62,222 nucleotides of DNA from Actinomycetota bacterium (GCA_947448865.1 CANFOW010000004.1:1-62222), one strand, 5' to 3'; positions 50,756 through 60,890 are shown, counted from the first letter of the stretch. Made by a program: numbers and translations. The notes: generated from the letters alone by a model not told the origin.

Positions 50756-51952
50756 ATGAGTTCGGATTCCAACACTTCTGACGACCTGGCCGCAGAGCAT
50801 GCCGTTCTCGTGCGTCGACTGCAAAGTGAACTTGGCGATCTCACGACAAACGTGACTAAGCGCATGGACGATGTTTTGGCTTGGTTTAGTGCTCTGTCTG
50901 CCCGAGATCGCGCATCTGTTTCAGCTCTTGCGCATCTCGGCGTGAGGACATTCGTCGAATGGTTTGAGCATGGGGTGAACTCCGCAACAATTACCGACCG
51001 AATTTTCACCAGTGCACCTCGCGAACTCGCAGACACACTCAGCCTCGAACAAACCGTTGAACTCGTTCGCACGACAATTGCTGTTGTTGAAGAATCCATC
51101 AACGACATTGCAGGCGACAACCCGCTGCGTCAGGCAACTCTGCGCGAATCACTTTTGAGATACTCAAGTGAAGTTGCCTTCGCTGCAGCGAATTCCTATG
51201 CCCAGTTCGCAGAAACTCGTGGCGCCTGGGATGCCCGCCTTCAGGCACAAGTTCTCGATGCCATTCTGAGCGGAACTCAAGATGACACTTTGGAATCTCG
51301 CGCGAATGCCGCTGGCTGGAAAATGGATAACGGAATTTTCGTTTTGATTGGCCCTGCCCCGAGCAATCGAGTTGCTGCCGAAGTGCACGTTGCTCAAATT
51401 CAACGCACGGCAAAGACAACCAAACTTGATGCGCTCGTAGGTGTACAAAGCGACTTACTTGTTGCCATCATCGGCGGTGTTCCTACCGACATGTCAGTAC
51501 AACAAGCTGCTAGGCCTTTCATCGGTCACTTTGGTGCAGGAGCAGTTGTAGCCGGACCGCTGGTCGATGGGCTTTTGCAAGCTCATGACTCAGCCCAGGC
51601 TGCCCTATCCGGTTTCCGAGCACTGCCTCTCACATCGTTTACAACTCGACTTGTTACACATGAGCAACTGATAGCCGCGAGAGTTCTTAACGGAGACCTT
51701 GAAGCCCTCGATGCAATCGCACAGGTGATTGCCACAAAATTACGCGAAGATACCCGACACACGTTGGGTACTTTCCTAGAACGAGCAACGAGTATCGAGT
51801 CCTGCGCTCGGCTTGATTTTGTGCACGTCAACACTGTGCGTTATCGCCTCAAGCAGGTTGAAGAACTGATTGGCCTAGATCCCTTTGAGCCGCAGGACGC
51901 ATTAGTGCTCACATTAGGCCTCATGAAGGCCCGCACAATCACTTCTTTGTAG
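50756..51952 (+). CDS. PucR-type regulator (FasR-like) preceding the fab operon
   Basis: C-terminal HTH_30-like FVHVNTVRYRLKQVEELIGLDPFEPQDALVLTLGL; position directly upstream of fabD. Confidence 0.82.
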   Translation: MSSDSNTSDDLAAEHAVLVRRLQSELGDLTTNVTKRMDDVLAWFSALSARDRASVSALAHLGVRTFVEWFEHGVNSATITDRIFTSAPRELADTLSLEQTVELVRTTIAVVEESINDIAGDNPLRQATLRESLLRYSSEVAFAAANSYAQFAETRGAWDARLQAQVLDAILSGTQDDTLESRANAAGWKMDNGIFVLIGPAPSNRVAAEVHVAQIQRTAKTTKLDALVGVQSDLLVAIIGGVPTDMSVQQAARPFIGHFGAGAVVAGPLVDGLLQAHDSAQAALSGFRALPLTSFTTRLVTHEQLIAARVLNGDLEALDAIAQVIATKLREDTRHTLGTFLERATSIESCARLDFVHVNTVRYRLKQVEELIGLDPFEPQDALVLTLGLMKARTITSL

Positions 51953-52030
51953 GCTTCCTACAATAAAATGCCTTAGAATTTAGCCACACGATAGCCTAGT
52001 TGCAGGGTATCTATACGGAAGGCTGAACGC

Positions 52031-53215
52031 GTGCTTGCAATCGTAGCCCCAGGTCAAGGTTCTCAGGTCCCAGGTTTTCTGACTCCATGGTTAGAACTGC
52101 CCAATTTTGAAGACCGTATGCGTTGGATGGGAACCGTTGCCGGCATCGACCTCGTCGCTCATGGCACAACCTCCGACGAAGACACCATCCGCGACACTGC
52201 GATTGCGCAACCACTAATCGTTGGCGCCGGAATGGTCTCGCTACTGAGCCTGTTCCCACATCCAGGTGAAGCATTTGCCAAAGTTGGCATGGGTGCCGGT
52301 CATAGTGTCGGTGAAATTACTGCAGCAGCTGCCTCGCATGTGATCTCGGCTGAGCAAGCCATGGTTTTTGTGCGCGAACGCGGTAAGGCGATGGCACAAG
52401 CCGCTGCCATGACTGCAACAAGCATGTCGGCCGTCCTTGGTGGGGACCGCGATGAAGTACTTGCATGTATTGCAAAGCATGGTTTAACTGCTGCAAATGA
52501 AAACGGCGCTGGCCAGATTGTTGCCGCCGGAACTGTTGAGCAACTTGAAGCGTTTGCTCAAGAGCCTCCTGCAGGAGCACGCATTCGTCCGCTGTCTGTT
52601 GCAGGCGCATTCCACACTTCGCACATGGCTCCCGCAGTCGGCGTCCTGGCTCAACATGCAAAAGCGATTTCAACACACGACACCAGAATTCAACTGCTGA
52701 GTAATGCTGATGGAACAGTTGTGCGCAATGGTCGAGATGTCCTGAAGCGCTTGGTCACCCAAGTCAGCAATCCGGTTCGCTGGGATTTATGTATGCAGAC
52801 CATGCTCGACCTCGGTGTGACTGGTCTAATCGAACTTCCACCAGCAGGCACACTTGTCGGTCTTGCCAAACGTGCAATGCCCGACGTGGAAGCACTTGCT
52901 TTGAAGACACCTGATGACATCCCTGCAGCACTGGACTTAATTGCTCGCCATGCGGCTTCCCAAGATCACAGCGACTCTCCAACGTGGAGACTCGTCGTTG
53001 CACCATTCAAGGGAATCATTGAATTCAATGTCAGTGAAGATCCTGGAACTGTTTTGAACCATAACGCGCAAGTAGCAACAATTCGCACCTTGCGTGATGA
53101 ATATAAGGTCATGGCTCCACACGGCGGAACAATTGTCGAATGGCTCGTAACTGATGGCGATCCTGTCAATCCGGGCCAGCCGCTGCTTCGCCTCCATCCG
53201 CAGGCTGGCGCATGA
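52031..53215 (+). CDS. fabD: Malonyl-CoA:ACP transacylase with C-terminal biotinyl/lipoyl-like domain
   Basis: APGQGSQVPGFLTPWLE, GAGHSVGEITAAAAS, GAFHTSHMAP; extra tail VVAPFKGIIEFNVSED...APHGGTIVEWLVTDGDPVNPGQPLLRL. Confidence 0.92.
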   Translation: MLAIVAPGQGSQVPGFLTPWLELPNFEDRMRWMGTVAGIDLVAHGTTSDEDTIRDTAIAQPLIVGAGMVSLLSLFPHPGEAFAKVGMGAGHSVGEITAAAASHVISAEQAMVFVRERGKAMAQAAAMTATSMSAVLGGDRDEVLACIAKHGLTAANENGAGQIVAAGTVEQLEAFAQEPPAGARIRPLSVAGAFHTSHMAPAVGVLAQHAKAISTHDTRIQLLSNADGTVVRNGRDVLKRLVTQVSNPVRWDLCMQTMLDLGVTGLIELPPAGTLVGLAKRAMPDVEALALKTPDDIPAALDLIARHAASQDHSDSPTWRLVVAPFKGIIEFNVSEDPGTVLNHNAQVATIRTLRDEYKVMAPHGGTIVEWLVTDGDPVNPGQPLLRLHPQAGA

Positions 53216-54207
53216 GCACACTGAAAAGCCCCACGACGCATTCAGCGGCGGGGCTCATTGGTCTTGGTGCATATCGCCCTGAACGCGTTGTCACCAATGA
53301 TGAAGTCGCTGCACGCATTGACTCGTCGGATGAATGGATTCGGGAACGTTCTGGAATTATCGAACGTCGCTACGCCGGTGCGGATGAAACCGCAGCCTCA
53401 ATGGGCGCTGCCGCCGCAGCTCGAGCTATTGCCGATGCAGGTTTGCAACCCACAGACATCGACGTTGTCATGGTCGCTACCTTCACGCACAGATTCCAAA
53501 CACCGTCAGCTGCTGCGGAAGTCAGCCATCTCATCGGAGCGACGAATGCGTCTGCTTTTGATATCTCAGCAGCCTGCGCAGGATTTTGTTACGGCCTTGG
53601 AATTGCCGACAGTTTGATTCGTTCGGGTACTGCAAAGAACATTGTTCTCGTCGGTACCGAAAAGCTCAGCGACTTTTTGAATCCTGATGATCGAGGCACT
53701 GCGTTTATTTTTGCTGACGGAGCGGGTGCGGTTGTTATCTCAGCAACCACGACGCAGGGAATCAGCCCAACCGTGTGGGGCGCTGATGGCTCTGCAATGG
53801 ATGCCATCATCATGGAACCAGACTCCGTGCAAGCTGGAATCACACACGAACCATCGCACATCACCATGCAAGGTCAACGAGTCTTTCGATGGGCAGTTGG
53901 CAGCATGGGCGACGTATGCAAAGACGCCCTCGCGCAATCTGGCATTCAAGCAACAGACCTTGTTGCATTTGTGCCACACCAAGCGAACCTGCGCATTACC
54001 AACGCCATTGTGAAGCACCTTGATTTACCTGAATCTGTCATCGTTGCTAAAGACATCGAATACACAGGCAACACCTCCGCTGCATCAATACCGCTCGCTT
54101 TGGACGCATTACGTTCAAGTGGCCAGATCAAGACCGGCGATCCTGTCTTGCTCGTTGGATTTGGTGCCGGCCTTGCCTACGCTGCGCAAGTAGCACTCAC
54201 CCCATAA
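53212..54207 (+). CDS. fabH: 3-oxoacyl-ACP synthase III
   Basis: GLGAYRPERVVTNDEVAARIDSSDEWIRERSGIIERRYA; DISAACAGFCYGL; VPHQANLRI; NTSAASIPLAL. Confidence 0.96.
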   Translation: MSTLKSPTTHSAAGLIGLGAYRPERVVTNDEVAARIDSSDEWIRERSGIIERRYAGADETAASMGAAAAARAIADAGLQPTDIDVVMVATFTHRFQTPSAAAEVSHLIGATNASAFDISAACAGFCYGLGIADSLIRSGTAKNIVLVGTEKLSDFLNPDDRGTAFIFADGAGAVVISATTTQGISPTVWGADGSAMDAIIMEPDSVQAGITHEPSHITMQGQRVFRWAVGSMGDVCKDALAQSGIQATDLVAFVPHQANLRITNAIVKHLDLPESVIVAKDIEYTGNTSAASIPLALDALRSSGQIKTGDPVLLVGFGAGLAYAAQVALTP

Positions 54208-54282
54208 GTTCCGGCTGACAACCCCAGTCGGTAAAACAACCCGCTTAACCTGCGGGAAGTCCTACAAGAAGGAGAACGAACA

Positions 54283-54522
54283 ATGTCACATGAGGACATC
54301 CTCGCGGGCCTAGCCGCGATCGTGAACGAAGTAGCTGGAATTCCAGCAGAAACCGTTCAAATGGAAAAGTCATTCGTAGACGACCTAGACGTTGACTCAT
54401 TGTCAATGGTTGAAGTTGTTATGGCATGCGAAGACAAGTTTGGCGTCACCATTCCTGACACAGAGGTCAAGAACCTCAACACCGTCGCGGATGCTGTCAA
54501 CTACATCGCAGCACACAAGTAA
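54283..54522 (+). CDS. acpP: Acyl carrier protein
   Basis: FVDDLDVDSLSMVEVVMACEDKFGVTIPDTEVKNLNTVADAVNYI. Confidence 0.96.
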   Translation: MSHEDILAGLAAIVNEVAGIPAETVQMEKSFVDDLDVDSLSMVEVVMACEDKFGVTIPDTEVKNLNTVADAVNYIAAHK

Positions 54523-54545
54523 GAAACGATCGACACAGTCTTTAA

Positions 54546-54574
54546 CGTGGTGGATGGTTCTGCCATCCACCACG
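54546..54574 (+). promoter_or_regulatory. Perfect stem-loop between acpP and fabF
   Basis: cgtggtggatgg-ttctg-ccatccaccacg, 12 bp stem, 5 nt loop, no T tract. Confidence 0.75.
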
Positions 54575-54618
54575 TGACGACACGCTAAGCCCATTCAACA
54601 TAATCGGAAGGATCGACA

Positions 54619-55851
54619 ATGAGTCGCACAGTTGTCGTAACAGGCCTTGGTGCCACTACGCCACTTGGCGGAGACGTTGCATCAACCTGGCAAGGACTAC
54701 TTGCCGGTGAATCAGGCATCACCATCCTCGAAGACCCTAAGTTTGCAGAACTCCCCGTTCGCATCGCTGCTCCAGTCAAAGTCGACCCGAGCAACATTCT
54801 TGAACCGCATGAAATCCGTCGCATGGACCGCTCACAACAACTTGCACTTATTGCAGCGCGTGAAGCATGGGCCGATGCGGCCATTGATTCAGTTGACCCT
54901 GAACGCCTCGGAGTTGCCATTGCAACCGGTGTTGGCGGCGCTATCTCGCTCATGGAGCAATACGACATTTTGAAAGAACGCGGCGCATCACGAGTATCGC
55001 CGATGACAGTGCCTATGTTGATGCCAAATGGACCAGCAGCTGTTGTTGGTCTCGAAGTCGGTGCCATGGCCGGCGTGCACACGCCAGTGTCCGCATGTGC
55101 CTCAGGCGCAGAAGCGATTGGCTACGGCGCTGAAATGATTCGCACGGGACGCGCAGACGTAGTTGTCTGTGGCGGCACCGAAGGCTGCATCCACCCTTTG
55201 ACCATCGCAGCCTTCGCAGCAATGCGCGCGCTATCAACACGTCACGATAATGCGGCTGCTGCATCGCGTCCGTTCGATCGCGATCGCGATGGATTCGTCA
55301 TGGCTGAAGGTTCTGCAATCGTCGTTCTTGAATCAGAAGAATTTGCAAAGGCTCGTGGCGCAAAGATTTATGGCGTCTACGGTGGTCAAGGTCTAGCTGC
55401 TGATGCACACCACATTGCACAGCCAGAACCCGAAGGTCGCGGTGTGATGCTTGCTATCAATCGCGCACTCAAAGATGCCGATTTGTCGACGAAAGATATT
55501 TTCCACGTGAACGCTCATGCGACGAGCACACCGGCTGGTGACGTGGCCGAGGCTAAAGCGATTCGTAAGGTGCTCGGTGCTGATGCCGATCACGCTCCTG
55601 TGACTGCGGTCAAGGGTGCGACGGGACACTTACTTGGTGGCGCTGGTTCACTCGCAGCTATTGCTTCGATCTTGGCGTTGCGTGATCGTAAGGTCCCACC
55701 AGTAGCAAACACAATCAACCTTGATGAAGGTGTCGATGTGGATGTTGTTATTGGATCGCCACGTGATCTTCCCAGTGGTGACCTCGCAGCACTCAGTAAC
55801 TCATTTGGCTTTGGTGGACACGACGTCGTCTTGGCATTCCGGAGCGTCTGA
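54619..55851 (+). CDS. fabF: 3-oxoacyl-ACP synthase II
   Basis: VVVTGLGATTPLGGDVASTWQGLLAGESGI; VSACASGAEAIGYG; NAHATSTPAGD; NSFGFGGHDVVL. Confidence 0.95.
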   Translation: MSRTVVVTGLGATTPLGGDVASTWQGLLAGESGITILEDPKFAELPVRIAAPVKVDPSNILEPHEIRRMDRSQQLALIAAREAWADAAIDSVDPERLGVAIATGVGGAISLMEQYDILKERGASRVSPMTVPMLMPNGPAAVVGLEVGAMAGVHTPVSACASGAEAIGYGAEMIRTGRADVVVCGGTEGCIHPLTIAAFAAMRALSTRHDNAAAASRPFDRDRDGFVMAEGSAIVVLESEEFAKARGAKIYGVYGGQGLAADAHHIAQPEPEGRGVMLAINRALKDADLSTKDIFHVNAHATSTPAGDVAEAKAIRKVLGADADHAPVTAVKGATGHLLGGAGSLAAIASILALRDRKVPPVANTINLDEGVDVDVVIGSPRDLPSGDLAALSNSFGFGGHDVVLAFRSV

Positions 55852-57266
55852 TGACTGTGACCACGCCTGAAGACAAGAAGTTAATGGCACCACGCCGTTT
55901 AACTTCGCTTCTGGATCCCGGTTCTTTGGAGTTCGTTGCCGTACAAACCGAAGGCATCGGTGCAGTATCTGCAACGGGAACCATCAATGGTCGTGAAGTT
56001 GTTGCGTTCGCTAACGATCCGTCTTTCCAAGGTGGCGCATTAGGCGGCGCCGAAGGTCAGGTGATCGTGGATGCATACGCCTTGGCTATGGCCAAGCAAT
56101 GCCCCATCATTGGCATTTGGCACTCAGGTGGAGCACGACTTCAAGAGGGTATTCAGTCCCTCAAAGCATTTGGTGACATCTTCCGTGTCATGACTCATGC
56201 TTCGGGCAAGATTCCTCAAGTATCTGTTGTCCTTGGCCCAGCCGCAGGTGGTGGCGCCTACGGACCTGCACTCACAGACATCGTGATCCTCGGTCCCGAA
56301 GGTCGCGTGTTTGTCACGGGTCCTGAAGTTGTGCGCAGTGTGACTGGCGAAGATGTCGACATGCTTCGACTTGGTGGTCCAGAGCCGCACGGTCGTCGTT
56401 CCGGCGTAGTTCACGTCGTCAGCGAAACAGAAGAACAAGCAATCCTTGACACCCGCAACATTGCTGATTTGCTCGGCAACAAGGGTTCACTGAACGTTGC
56501 CGCAGTTACAGACATTGACCTTGGTGCGTTTATGCCCGAGTCTGCAAGTCGTGCGTACGATGTACATCCGATTGTGGATTCAATCTTGGACCCAGGAACT
56601 GGCATTGAACTTCATCCGCGTTGGGCACCAAACCTCATCACAGCGCTTGGCCGTTTTGGTGGACAAAGCGTTGGACTGATTGCAAATAACCCACTGCGTC
56701 TAGGTGGTTGTCTCGATTCCACATCCGCGGAAAAGGGCGCGCGTTTCGTGCGCATGTGTGATGCGTTTGGTATTCCACTACTGGTCATTGTTGATGTCCC
56801 TGGCTACCTGCCTGGTGTTGGTCAGGAATGGGACGGCGTAGTACGCCGTGGAGCAAAACTGCTGCACGCATTCGCTGAATGCGTCGTGCCTCGAATTACC
56901 TGTGTCACTCGCAAGTCATACGGTGGCGCATACATCGCAATGAACAGTCGCTCACTTGGCGCAACACATGTCATGGCGTGGAAAGATGCCGAAGTTGCTG
57001 TGATGGGTCCCGTTGCAGCAATTCGCATTCTGCATCGTCGGCGCCTTGCTGAAGTTCCACCCGAAAATAAAGATGCGGTCGAAAAGGAACTTGCCGAGGA
57101 ACACAAAATCACAGCTGGTGGCTTAGCTAAATGCATGGAGCTCGGAGCTGTTGATGAGATTGTTGAGCCGAGCACTACTCGAAGTTCTCTCGCGCGAGCA
57201 TTAGCTGCTGCAGCACTGCCCGATGGAACTTTTGCGCGCGGTAACCACGGAAACATTCCGTTGTAA
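55851..57266 (+). CDS. accD: Acyl-CoA carboxylase carboxyltransferase subunit
   Basis: RRLTSLLDPGSLEFV...IGIWHSGGARLQEGI...GPAAGGGAYGPALTD...VDVPGYLPGVGQEWDGVVRRGAKLLHAF. Confidence 0.93.
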   Translation: MTVTTPEDKKLMAPRRLTSLLDPGSLEFVAVQTEGIGAVSATGTINGREVVAFANDPSFQGGALGGAEGQVIVDAYALAMAKQCPIIGIWHSGGARLQEGIQSLKAFGDIFRVMTHASGKIPQVSVVLGPAAGGGAYGPALTDIVILGPEGRVFVTGPEVVRSVTGEDVDMLRLGGPEPHGRRSGVVHVVSETEEQAILDTRNIADLLGNKGSLNVAAVTDIDLGAFMPESASRAYDVHPIVDSILDPGTGIELHPRWAPNLITALGRFGGQSVGLIANNPLRLGGCLDSTSAEKGARFVRMCDAFGIPLLVIVDVPGYLPGVGQEWDGVVRRGAKLLHAFAECVVPRITCVTRKSYGGAYIAMNSRSLGATHVMAWKDAEVAVMGPVAAIRILHRRRLAEVPPENKDAVEKELAEEHKITAGGLAKCMELGAVDEIVEPSTTRSSLARALAAAALPDGTFARGNHGNIPL

Positions 57267-57306
57267 TAATTCCGAACTCATCGTGGCTACATGGTGACTT
57301 CACAAC

Positions 57307-57341
57307 AAAAAGAGGCGACCCGTTTGGGATCGCCTCTTTTT
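57307..57341. terminator. Bidirectional rho-independent terminator
   Basis: aaaaagaggcgaccc...gggatcgcctcttttt between convergent accD and DUF3145 genes. Confidence 0.9.
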
Positions 57342-57351
57342 CTTCCTCGTG

Positions 57352-57858
57352 TTATCCGACTTGATGAAGCCAGCGAACTGGAACTCCATCTCCGGCATAT
57401 CTAAATGGCTCAAGTTCGCGATCCCATGGACCACCTAAAATTTCATCAATCACATCAACCAGCGAACGCCCAGTTGTTGTGGCATTCGCAACAGCACTGC
57501 GCAGACGTTCTTCACCGATGTACGCCTCACCAAATGCGCCCATCGGGCTACGCCACAATCCCAAGGACGGCGTGGATACAAAGCGTTGTCCATCATGACC
57601 TGCGCTTGGCTCTTCAGTGACTTCAAAACGTAAGTGCGGAAACCCGCGCAATGTTGACCCAATAGTTGCAGACAGACCAGAAGCACCCACCCATGACAAC
57701 TCAGTACGCATCGTTCCAGGTGTCACTGGTTGCTCAACCCAATCAAGGTTGACTGTGGTGCCTAACAGGCCACCGAGTGCCCATTCAACATGTGCACATA
57801 ATGCACGTGGAGTGCTGTGAATGAACACAACACCTCGTGCTTGGGATGACGTCGTCAT
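57352..57858 (-). CDS. DUF3145 family protein
   Basis: RGVVFIHSTPRALCAHVEWALGGLLGTTVNLDWVEQPVTPGTMRTELSW. Confidence 0.88.
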   Translation of the reverse strand: MTTSSQARGVVFIHSTPRALCAHVEWALGGLLGTTVNLDWVEQPVTPGTMRTELSWVGASGLSATIGSTLRGFPHLRFEVTEEPSAGHDGQRFVSTPSLGLWRSPMGAFGEAYIGEERLRSAVANATTTGRSLVDVIDEILGGPWDRELEPFRYAGDGVPVRWLHQVG

Positions 57859-58013
57859 ACCCATCCTCCGTTCGATTCGAATGCTGGCTTCCCCACCATG
57901 ATTCGTTTCGATTTGGAGTTCTTCGATTGAGGTTCTCACCTAAACAACCAGATGACATGAGAATAACCCCAAGACCGCACTTTTGACTAGTGCAGGGTGA
58001 AAATCCTCAAAAA

Positions 58014-58946
58014 TCAAGCGCTGACAGGCTCATTTTCGATGGCAATGTCCTTGGCGCGTTTGCGGCGCTCCCAAAGCCTGCAACCTGCTTCCACAATTAC
58101 TGCGTAGACCGCACCGAGCACAGCATCAAAAATGTAGTGTTCCCCGCCGTACACCAGTGAGAACACCATGAAGCAAACGTAGAAAACAAAAAATACCCGA
58201 AGCCATGGTCGAGCCTTTGGCCAGAAAAAGAGCGAAATAGTTACTGTCATACCGGCGTGAAGCGAAGGCAACGCGGCCACTTGGTTAACCACACCTTGCC
58301 CTAAAGAAATAATCTGTCCAGCAACAGGCAATCCGACGATTCCCCACCCTCGAGTCACAATCCGCACCAACGGATCACATAACCCATGCTTAGCTGCATA
58401 CCACGGTGGTGCAGCTGGTACCAGAATGTAGGTCGCCAAAGCAGCAAACGACATCGTCAGAATACGGCGAGCAAACATTGCCCACCGTTCACGGTTACGC
58501 ACATACAGTGTGCCCACAATCGCCCATGGCACAACGAAATGCGAGCAGTACATCAGCGCAACGCCTGCTTCCCACCACGCAATGTGATGAGGCTGATACA
58601 GATGGTGTTGCAAATACACCGATGGAATCTGACCATCAAAGAATCGACCAAACCACGATAATTCGATGTCATAAATCTCTTTGACACGTACTGGGAAGCC
58701 AAATGTGTCTGCGGCACCGCGGGAATAGTCATAGCCGTACAGCAAAGCAAAGAATGGTAGCCAGTCAGCAAAAATGCGCCAGGTTTTCTGCGATGTGCCA
58801 ACTGAGAAGGCCACAGCAGCTGCAATGATGAACAGCAACTGGGTTGCTCGATCAAAGGGAATCCCGCGTTTGCCTACGTACATTGCAAATATTGCAGCCC
58901 ACACAGCCACTGCTACCTTGCGTTCTTGCGGCCAATCAAGTGCCAT
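58014..58946 (-). CDS. PAP2/Aur1-like integral membrane phosphatase
   Basis: YLQHHLYQPHHIAWWEAGVALMYCSHFVVPW...AALPSLHAGMTVTISLFFW...GGEHYIFDAVLGAVYA. Confidence 0.85.
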   Translation of the reverse strand: MALDWPQERKVAVAVWAAIFAMYVGKRGIPFDRATQLLFIIAAAVAFSVGTSQKTWRIFADWLPFFALLYGYDYSRGAADTFGFPVRVKEIYDIELSWFGRFFDGQIPSVYLQHHLYQPHHIAWWEAGVALMYCSHFVVPWAIVGTLYVRNRERWAMFARRILTMSFAALATYILVPAAPPWYAAKHGLCDPLVRIVTRGWGIVGLPVAGQIISLGQGVVNQVAALPSLHAGMTVTISLFFWPKARPWLRVFFVFYVCFMVFSLVYGGEHYIFDAVLGAVYAVIVEAGCRLWERRKRAKDIAIENEPVSA

Positions 58947-59022
58947 GGGTTCATTCCTTGTCAGTGGTCAGACTCAAATCCTATTGGTCTCGCTACGAAC
59001 AATCGTTAGGCAGAATGGGGAC

Positions 59023-59784
59023 ATGAATGACAGCCTTCACATTGCCCTGTGCACCTCACTTGATGAGGTTCAGAAAGCATGTGACCTGTTCCAGCAAGTG
59101 TGGTCTGGCGGACCCACTGTTGTTCCCATGGACCTAGGGGTCGCGATGGTTCATGCCGGCGGCTATTGCGCGCTGGCTACCTATCAAGGTCGAGTTGTTG
59201 GAGCATCACTCGGGTTTCTTGGTCAACGTGGAACTCAACAAGTACTGCATTCGCATGTCACCGCGTCAACAATCGCAGGGACAGGCTTTGCGATGAAACA
59301 ACACCAGAAAGCATGGGCTCTCGAACACGGGCTATCTGGGATTACCTGGACCTTTGATCCGCTGGTGCGCAGAAACTCGTACTTCAACCTTGTGAAACTT
59401 GCTGCCACAGGTATCGAGTTTCTCCCTGAGTTTTATGGACCCATGACAGATGACATAAACGCGGGAGATCTGTCAGATCGTGTGTTGTGTTTGTGGGACA
59501 TTACGAAACCCGATGAGTCCACGACTTCAGATAGCCTTCGGCACACTGCCCTCGCCCAGCACGACGGAAACCCGGTCGTACATGGAATCCAACCTGGAAT
59601 CGAAAACGTCATTGAACTACCTGCAGACTTTGAAGCATTACGAGCGCTAAATCACCCAAGCGTTCCGAAGTGGCGACTCGCCATGCGCGAATGTTTAGAT
59701 CCGTATTTAAATCAAGGCTGGACACTGACTGGCATGATGAAAAAGGAAGCACTTATCTTGTCGCCACCACAGGAGTCCGCATGA
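59023..59784 (+). CDS. GNAT superfamily acyltransferase (COG3375-like)
   Basis: VVGASLGFLGQRGTQQVLHSHVTASTIAGTGFAMKQHQKAWALEHGLSGITWTFDPLVRRNSYFNLVKLAATG; start trimmed to ATG 59023. Confidence 0.82.
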   Translation: MNDSLHIALCTSLDEVQKACDLFQQVWSGGPTVVPMDLGVAMVHAGGYCALATYQGRVVGASLGFLGQRGTQQVLHSHVTASTIAGTGFAMKQHQKAWALEHGLSGITWTFDPLVRRNSYFNLVKLAATGIEFLPEFYGPMTDDINAGDLSDRVLCLWDITKPDESTTSDSLRHTALAQHDGNPVVHGIQPGIENVIELPADFEALRALNHPSVPKWRLAMRECLDPYLNQGWTLTGMMKKEALILSPPQESA

Positions 59785-60890
59785 AACTTGAGGCAGTAGA
59801 ACTCATCCGACTCAATGTTCCTCTCAAGTCTGCGTTTCGCACCTCAGAAGGATCCGTCAGTATTCATGAAGTTGTTTGGACTCATGTCATTACCGACGTC
59901 GGCGAAGGCTGGGCTGAATGCGCGGCAAACGGACTGCCCGACTATTCCAGCGAGTATCACGATGCTGCGGCTGACGTCCTCAAGCGATTTTTTATTCCTG
60001 AACTCATGAAGCTCGGCGATGATTTAACTGCCGAGCTCGTTGGACCGACTTTGCATTGGGCCAAAGGTCATCGCATGGCAAAAGCCGCCATGGAAACAGC
60101 ATTACTCGATGCCCAATTACGTCACGCGAATCAATCATTTGCTTCGTATCTCGGTGCCACTCGACAACGTGTTCCAGCTGGTGTGTCGGTTGGCATCATG
60201 GATTCAATCGAAGAGTTGTTGAGTTTCGTTTCTGGTTATCTTGCCGATGGTTATCTGCGCATCAAACTAAAGATAGAACCAGGTTGGGACTACGAACCCG
60301 TGAAACTTGTGCGCGACACATTTGGTGACGACCTACTTCTACAAGTTGACGCCAACACGGCTTACACCCGAGATGATTTCGATTTACTCAAACGCCTAGA
60401 TGAATTCAATTTGCTTTTAATCGAACAACCGCTTAACGAAGAAGACATTCTGGGACACGTCAAACTGTCGCAGTATGTGTCAACACCGATTTGTCTTGAC
60501 GAAAGCATCGTGTCGGCCGAGAGTGCACGCGATGCCATCGAACTTGGCGCCACATCGATCATCAACATCAAACCATCACGGGTTGGTGGGTACCTTGAAG
60601 CAGTCAAGATTCACGATGTTGCCCAGAAATGTGGAATACCAGTGTGGTGTGGCGGCATGCTTGAAACAGGCATTGGCCGAGCCGCGAATCTGGCACTGGC
60701 AGCACTCCCGAACTTCACATTGCCCGGTGACACTTCAGCATCGGCTCGTTATTTTTCAGCAGATACCACCGAACCATTTGTGCTTCGTGACGGACACATT
60801 GATGTTCCCACCGGCCCTGGAATTGGCGTCGACCCGATTCCTGAGGTCGTCGACCGGTTCGCTGTATCCCGCGAATGGATCAAGCGATAA
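59781..60890 (+). CDS. menC: o-Succinylbenzoate synthase / N-succinylamino acid racemase family (enolase superfamily)
   Basis: VPLKSAFRTSEGS...RIKLKIEPGWDYEPV...LQVDANTAYT...LLIEQPLNEED...ICLDESI...NIKPSRVGG...WCGGMLETGIGRA. Confidence 0.88.
   Translation: MKLEAVELIRLNVPLKSAFRTSEGSVSIHEVVWTHVITDVGEGWAECAANGLPDYSSEYHDAAADVLKRFFIPELMKLGDDLTAELVGPTLHWAKGHRMAKAAMETALLDAQLRHANQSFASYLGATRQRVPAGVSVGIMDSIEELLSFVSGYLADGYLRIKLKIEPGWDYEPVKLVRDTFGDDLLLQVDANTAYTRDDFDLLKRLDEFNLLLIEQPLNEEDILGHVKLSQYVSTPICLDESIVSAESARDAIELGATSIINIKPSRVGGYLEAVKIHDVAQKCGIPVWCGGMLETGIGRAANLALAALPNFTLPGDTSASARYFSADTTEPFVLRDGHIDVPTGPGIGVDPIPEVVDRFAVSREWIKR

Noticed and set aside
54585-55082. 165-aa minus-strand ORF
   Set aside because: Antisense to fabF with no recognisable motif.
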